In this document: positions 62,785 through 64,000 of the stretch, one piece after another
Layout of the letters: the number at the start of each line of letters is the position of its first letter
Numbering within the stretch: position 1 is the stretch's first letter
Source: Mycobacterium sp. UM_WGJ
GTDB lineage: Bacteria; Actinomycetota; Actinomycetes; Mycobacteriales; Mycobacteriaceae
Length of the DNA stretch: 64,000 nucleotides
Direction of reading: 5' to 3'
NCBI RefSeq assembly: GCF_000455125.1
Contig: NZ_AUWR01000008.1
Coordinates: 186,001-250,000 of the forward strand
Notes under the pieces: generated by a model
Databases searched by the model: none
Told to the model about the DNA's origin: nothing
The model's input: the letters and a program-made list of their open reading frames with translations, nothing else
Position numbers and translations under genes: made by a program

Positions 62785-64000
62785 ATGCGCATTCCCCGGC
62801 TGGCCGCTGCCGCCCTGGCGTTTCTCCTCGCAGTGCTGCTGGTAGCCCCAAGCGCTGCGGCGCAGCCTTCGATGCGTCTGCCCACTTTGATCACCGACAG
62901 CGCCGGGGCGCTCTCGCAGTCCGATCGCGCCGAGGTGCAGAACGCGATCGACAAGCTCTACGCCGACCGGCACATCCGGCTGTGGGTGGTCTACGTCGAG
63001 GTGTTCTCCGGGCAGACCGCTGAGGACTGGGGACGCAGCACGGCGCGACTCAGCGATCTCGGCAGCAACGACGCCTTGCTCGCTGTTGCCACCGCCGACC
63101 GCAGCTACGCCTTCCTGGTTTCCAACGCCATCTCCGAGATCAGCTCGGACAAGGTCGACGCGTTGCGGCGCAACCAGATCGAACCGGCCCTGCACCGCAA
63201 CGACTGGGCCGGTGCGGCCTCCGCGGCCGCCACCGGACTCGACGCCGCCGCCGCACCCACGCAGGTGAGCTGGACACCGATCCTGATCGCCCTGGCCACG
63301 GTGGCGCTCGCCGGCCTGGTGTTGCTGCTGGTGGTCCGTCACCTGCGTCGCCGCCGCCGCGCCGCGGCACTGGCGGCGGCCCGGCGGGTCGACCCCACCG
63401 ACCCCAACGCGCTGTCCGACGTGCCGGTGTTCGCGCTGGACGCCTTGTCGCGCGAGAAAGTCGTCGAGGTCGACAATGCGGTCCGCACCAGCGCCAACGA
63501 ATTGGAGCTGGCCCTCGAAGAATTCGGCACGGAACGCGTGCGACCGTTCGCGCAGGCCGTCTCCTCCGCCAAGGCCGCTATGGAGCACGCCTTCACGGTG
63601 CGCCAGCAGCTCGACGACGATATCCCTGAGACACCGGCACAACAGCGCGACTTGCTGACCGGGGTGATCGTCACCGCTTCAAAGGCCGACCGCGAACTGG
63701 AGATCCAGCGTGCCGCGTTCGAGCAGTTGCGAGATCTCGTACTCAACGCCGGCGACCGCCTCGACACACTGACCCAGCAACTGGTCGAGCTGACCGGGCG
63801 CATCCCGGCCTCCGAGCAGCACCTGGTCGAACTGCACACCCAGTTCGACGCCACCGCGCTCAGTACGGTGTCCGGCAACGTCAAGACCGCACAGGATCGG
63901 GCCGCCTTCGCCGAACGCAACATCACCCGGGCCCGCAGCCTGGCCGACCACCCGGTGACCGGCGGGCAGAGCGAGCTGGTGGACGCGGTTCGGGCCGCCG
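62785..64000 (+). CDS. TPM-domain membrane protein, Rv2345-like (3' end outside the window)
   Basis: At least 405 residues, still open at the right edge. A signal peptide ([22 protein letters not shown]) is followed by an extracytoplasmic TPM domain (residues about 30-155; [40 protein letters not shown]), a membrane helix ([20 protein letters not shown]) and a long cytoplasmic coiled-coil-rich region ([22 protein letters not shown]). TPM domains occur in phosphatases and in photosystem repair factors; the mycobacterial role is unknown. Leaderless start at ATG 62785. Confidence 0.9.
   Translation, partial: MRIPRLAAAALAFLLAVLLVAPSAAAQPSMRLPTLITDSAGALSQSDRAEVQNAIDKLYADRHIRLWVVYVEVFSGQTAEDWGRSTARLSDLGSNDALLAVATADRSYAFLVSNAISEISSDKVDALRRNQIEPALHRNDWAGAASAAATGLDAAAAPTQVSWTPILIALATVALAGLVLLLVVRHLRRRRRAAALAAARRVDPTDPNALSDVPVFALDALSREKVVEVDNAVRTSANELELALEEFGTERVRPFAQAVSSAKAAMEHAFTVRQQLDDDIPETPAQQRDLLTGVIVTASKADRELEIQRAAFEQLRDLVLNAGDRLDTLTQQLVELTGRIPASEQHLVELHTQFDATALSTVSGNVKTAQDRAAFAERNITRARSLADHPVTGGQSELVDAVRAA

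Noticed and set aside
62650-63642. N-terminal extension of the dgt frame to 63642
   Set aside because: It is antisense to the TPM-domain gene and lacks similarity to dGTPase; a leaderless promoter marks the true start at 62649.
1-64000. CRISPR arrays, insertion sequences, prophage or toxin-antitoxin modules
   Set aside because: No direct-repeat arrays, transposase motifs, integrase genes or terminal inverted repeats were seen on reading both strands; the only long repeat is inside the giant regulator.

Overview
The window is high-GC DNA from a mycobacterium. PPE-SVP proteins, an LpqH-type lipoprotein, a Cut2-type cutinase, PE-PPE and PknH-sensor domains, and mycobacterial-style dnaG and dgt genes all point there. 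From memory, many genes match the Rv2287-Rv2345 stretch of M. tuberculosis in order and sequence: a YjcE-type antiporter, cut2, htpG, tldE/tldD, uspA/B/C, the ECF transporter pair, MarR, an Rv2342-like gene, dnaG, dgt and an Rv2345-like gene. Blocks of accessory genes interrupt this backbone. I see no insertion sequence, prophage or CRISPR array. The genus is well supported; the species is not determined.

Layout. 1-4334: the tail of an unknown gene, a leftward translationally coupled operon (Rieske oxygenase, DapB-like reductase, acyl-CoA-dehydrogenase-fold protein) and a divergent TetR gene whose promoter carries a perfect palindrome. 4376-6736: Na+/H+ antiporter and cutinase. 6760-13316: eight leftward genes forming one probable catabolic operon (HSL-type hydrolase, ferritin-like diiron protein, Baeyer-Villiger-type monooxygenase, MerR, SnoaL-like protein, two AhpD-like proteins, DUF2652), behind a promoter with an 8-bp inverted repeat. 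13388-17776: three exported proteins (PI-PLC-like, porin-like, PE-PPE esterase). 17913-23445: a CAU tRNA, a His-rich peptide behind a composite palindrome, an ECF sigma factor with a SnoaL-like tail beside a DoxX-like gene that appears to start with ATC, an MddA-like methyltransferase, hydrolases and an oxidoreductase. 23478-28255: two PPE genes without a PE partner, and htpG. 28410-34676: a regulator of about 2,090 residues (SARP/BTAD, class III cyclase, ATPase, TPR) ending in three tandem NTF2-like double modules.

34689-50035: the TldE/TldD pair; DUF2804 coupled to uspA; an APC permease, an LpqH-like lipoprotein and a LuxR-type ATPase regulator lying between uspA and uspB-uspC; an ECF transporter (EcfT plus a fused S-A-A' protein); MarR. 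50192-55522: a GAF-GGDEF-EAL enzyme, a PAS protein, a tandem TetR pair and a lipoprotein. 55578-64000: acyl-CoA oxidase, an Rv2342-like gene, tRNA-Asn, DnaG, a PknH-sensor protein, dGTPase and a TPM-domain protein cut by the right edge.

A recurring feature is a TANNNT -10 hexamer placed 6-7 bases before the start codon, which predicts leaderless mRNAs for at least ten genes and was used here to choose several starts. The best candidates for undescribed biology are the giant three-module regulator, the eight-gene oxidative operon with its operator, and the sigma factor/DoxX pair with the ATC start.
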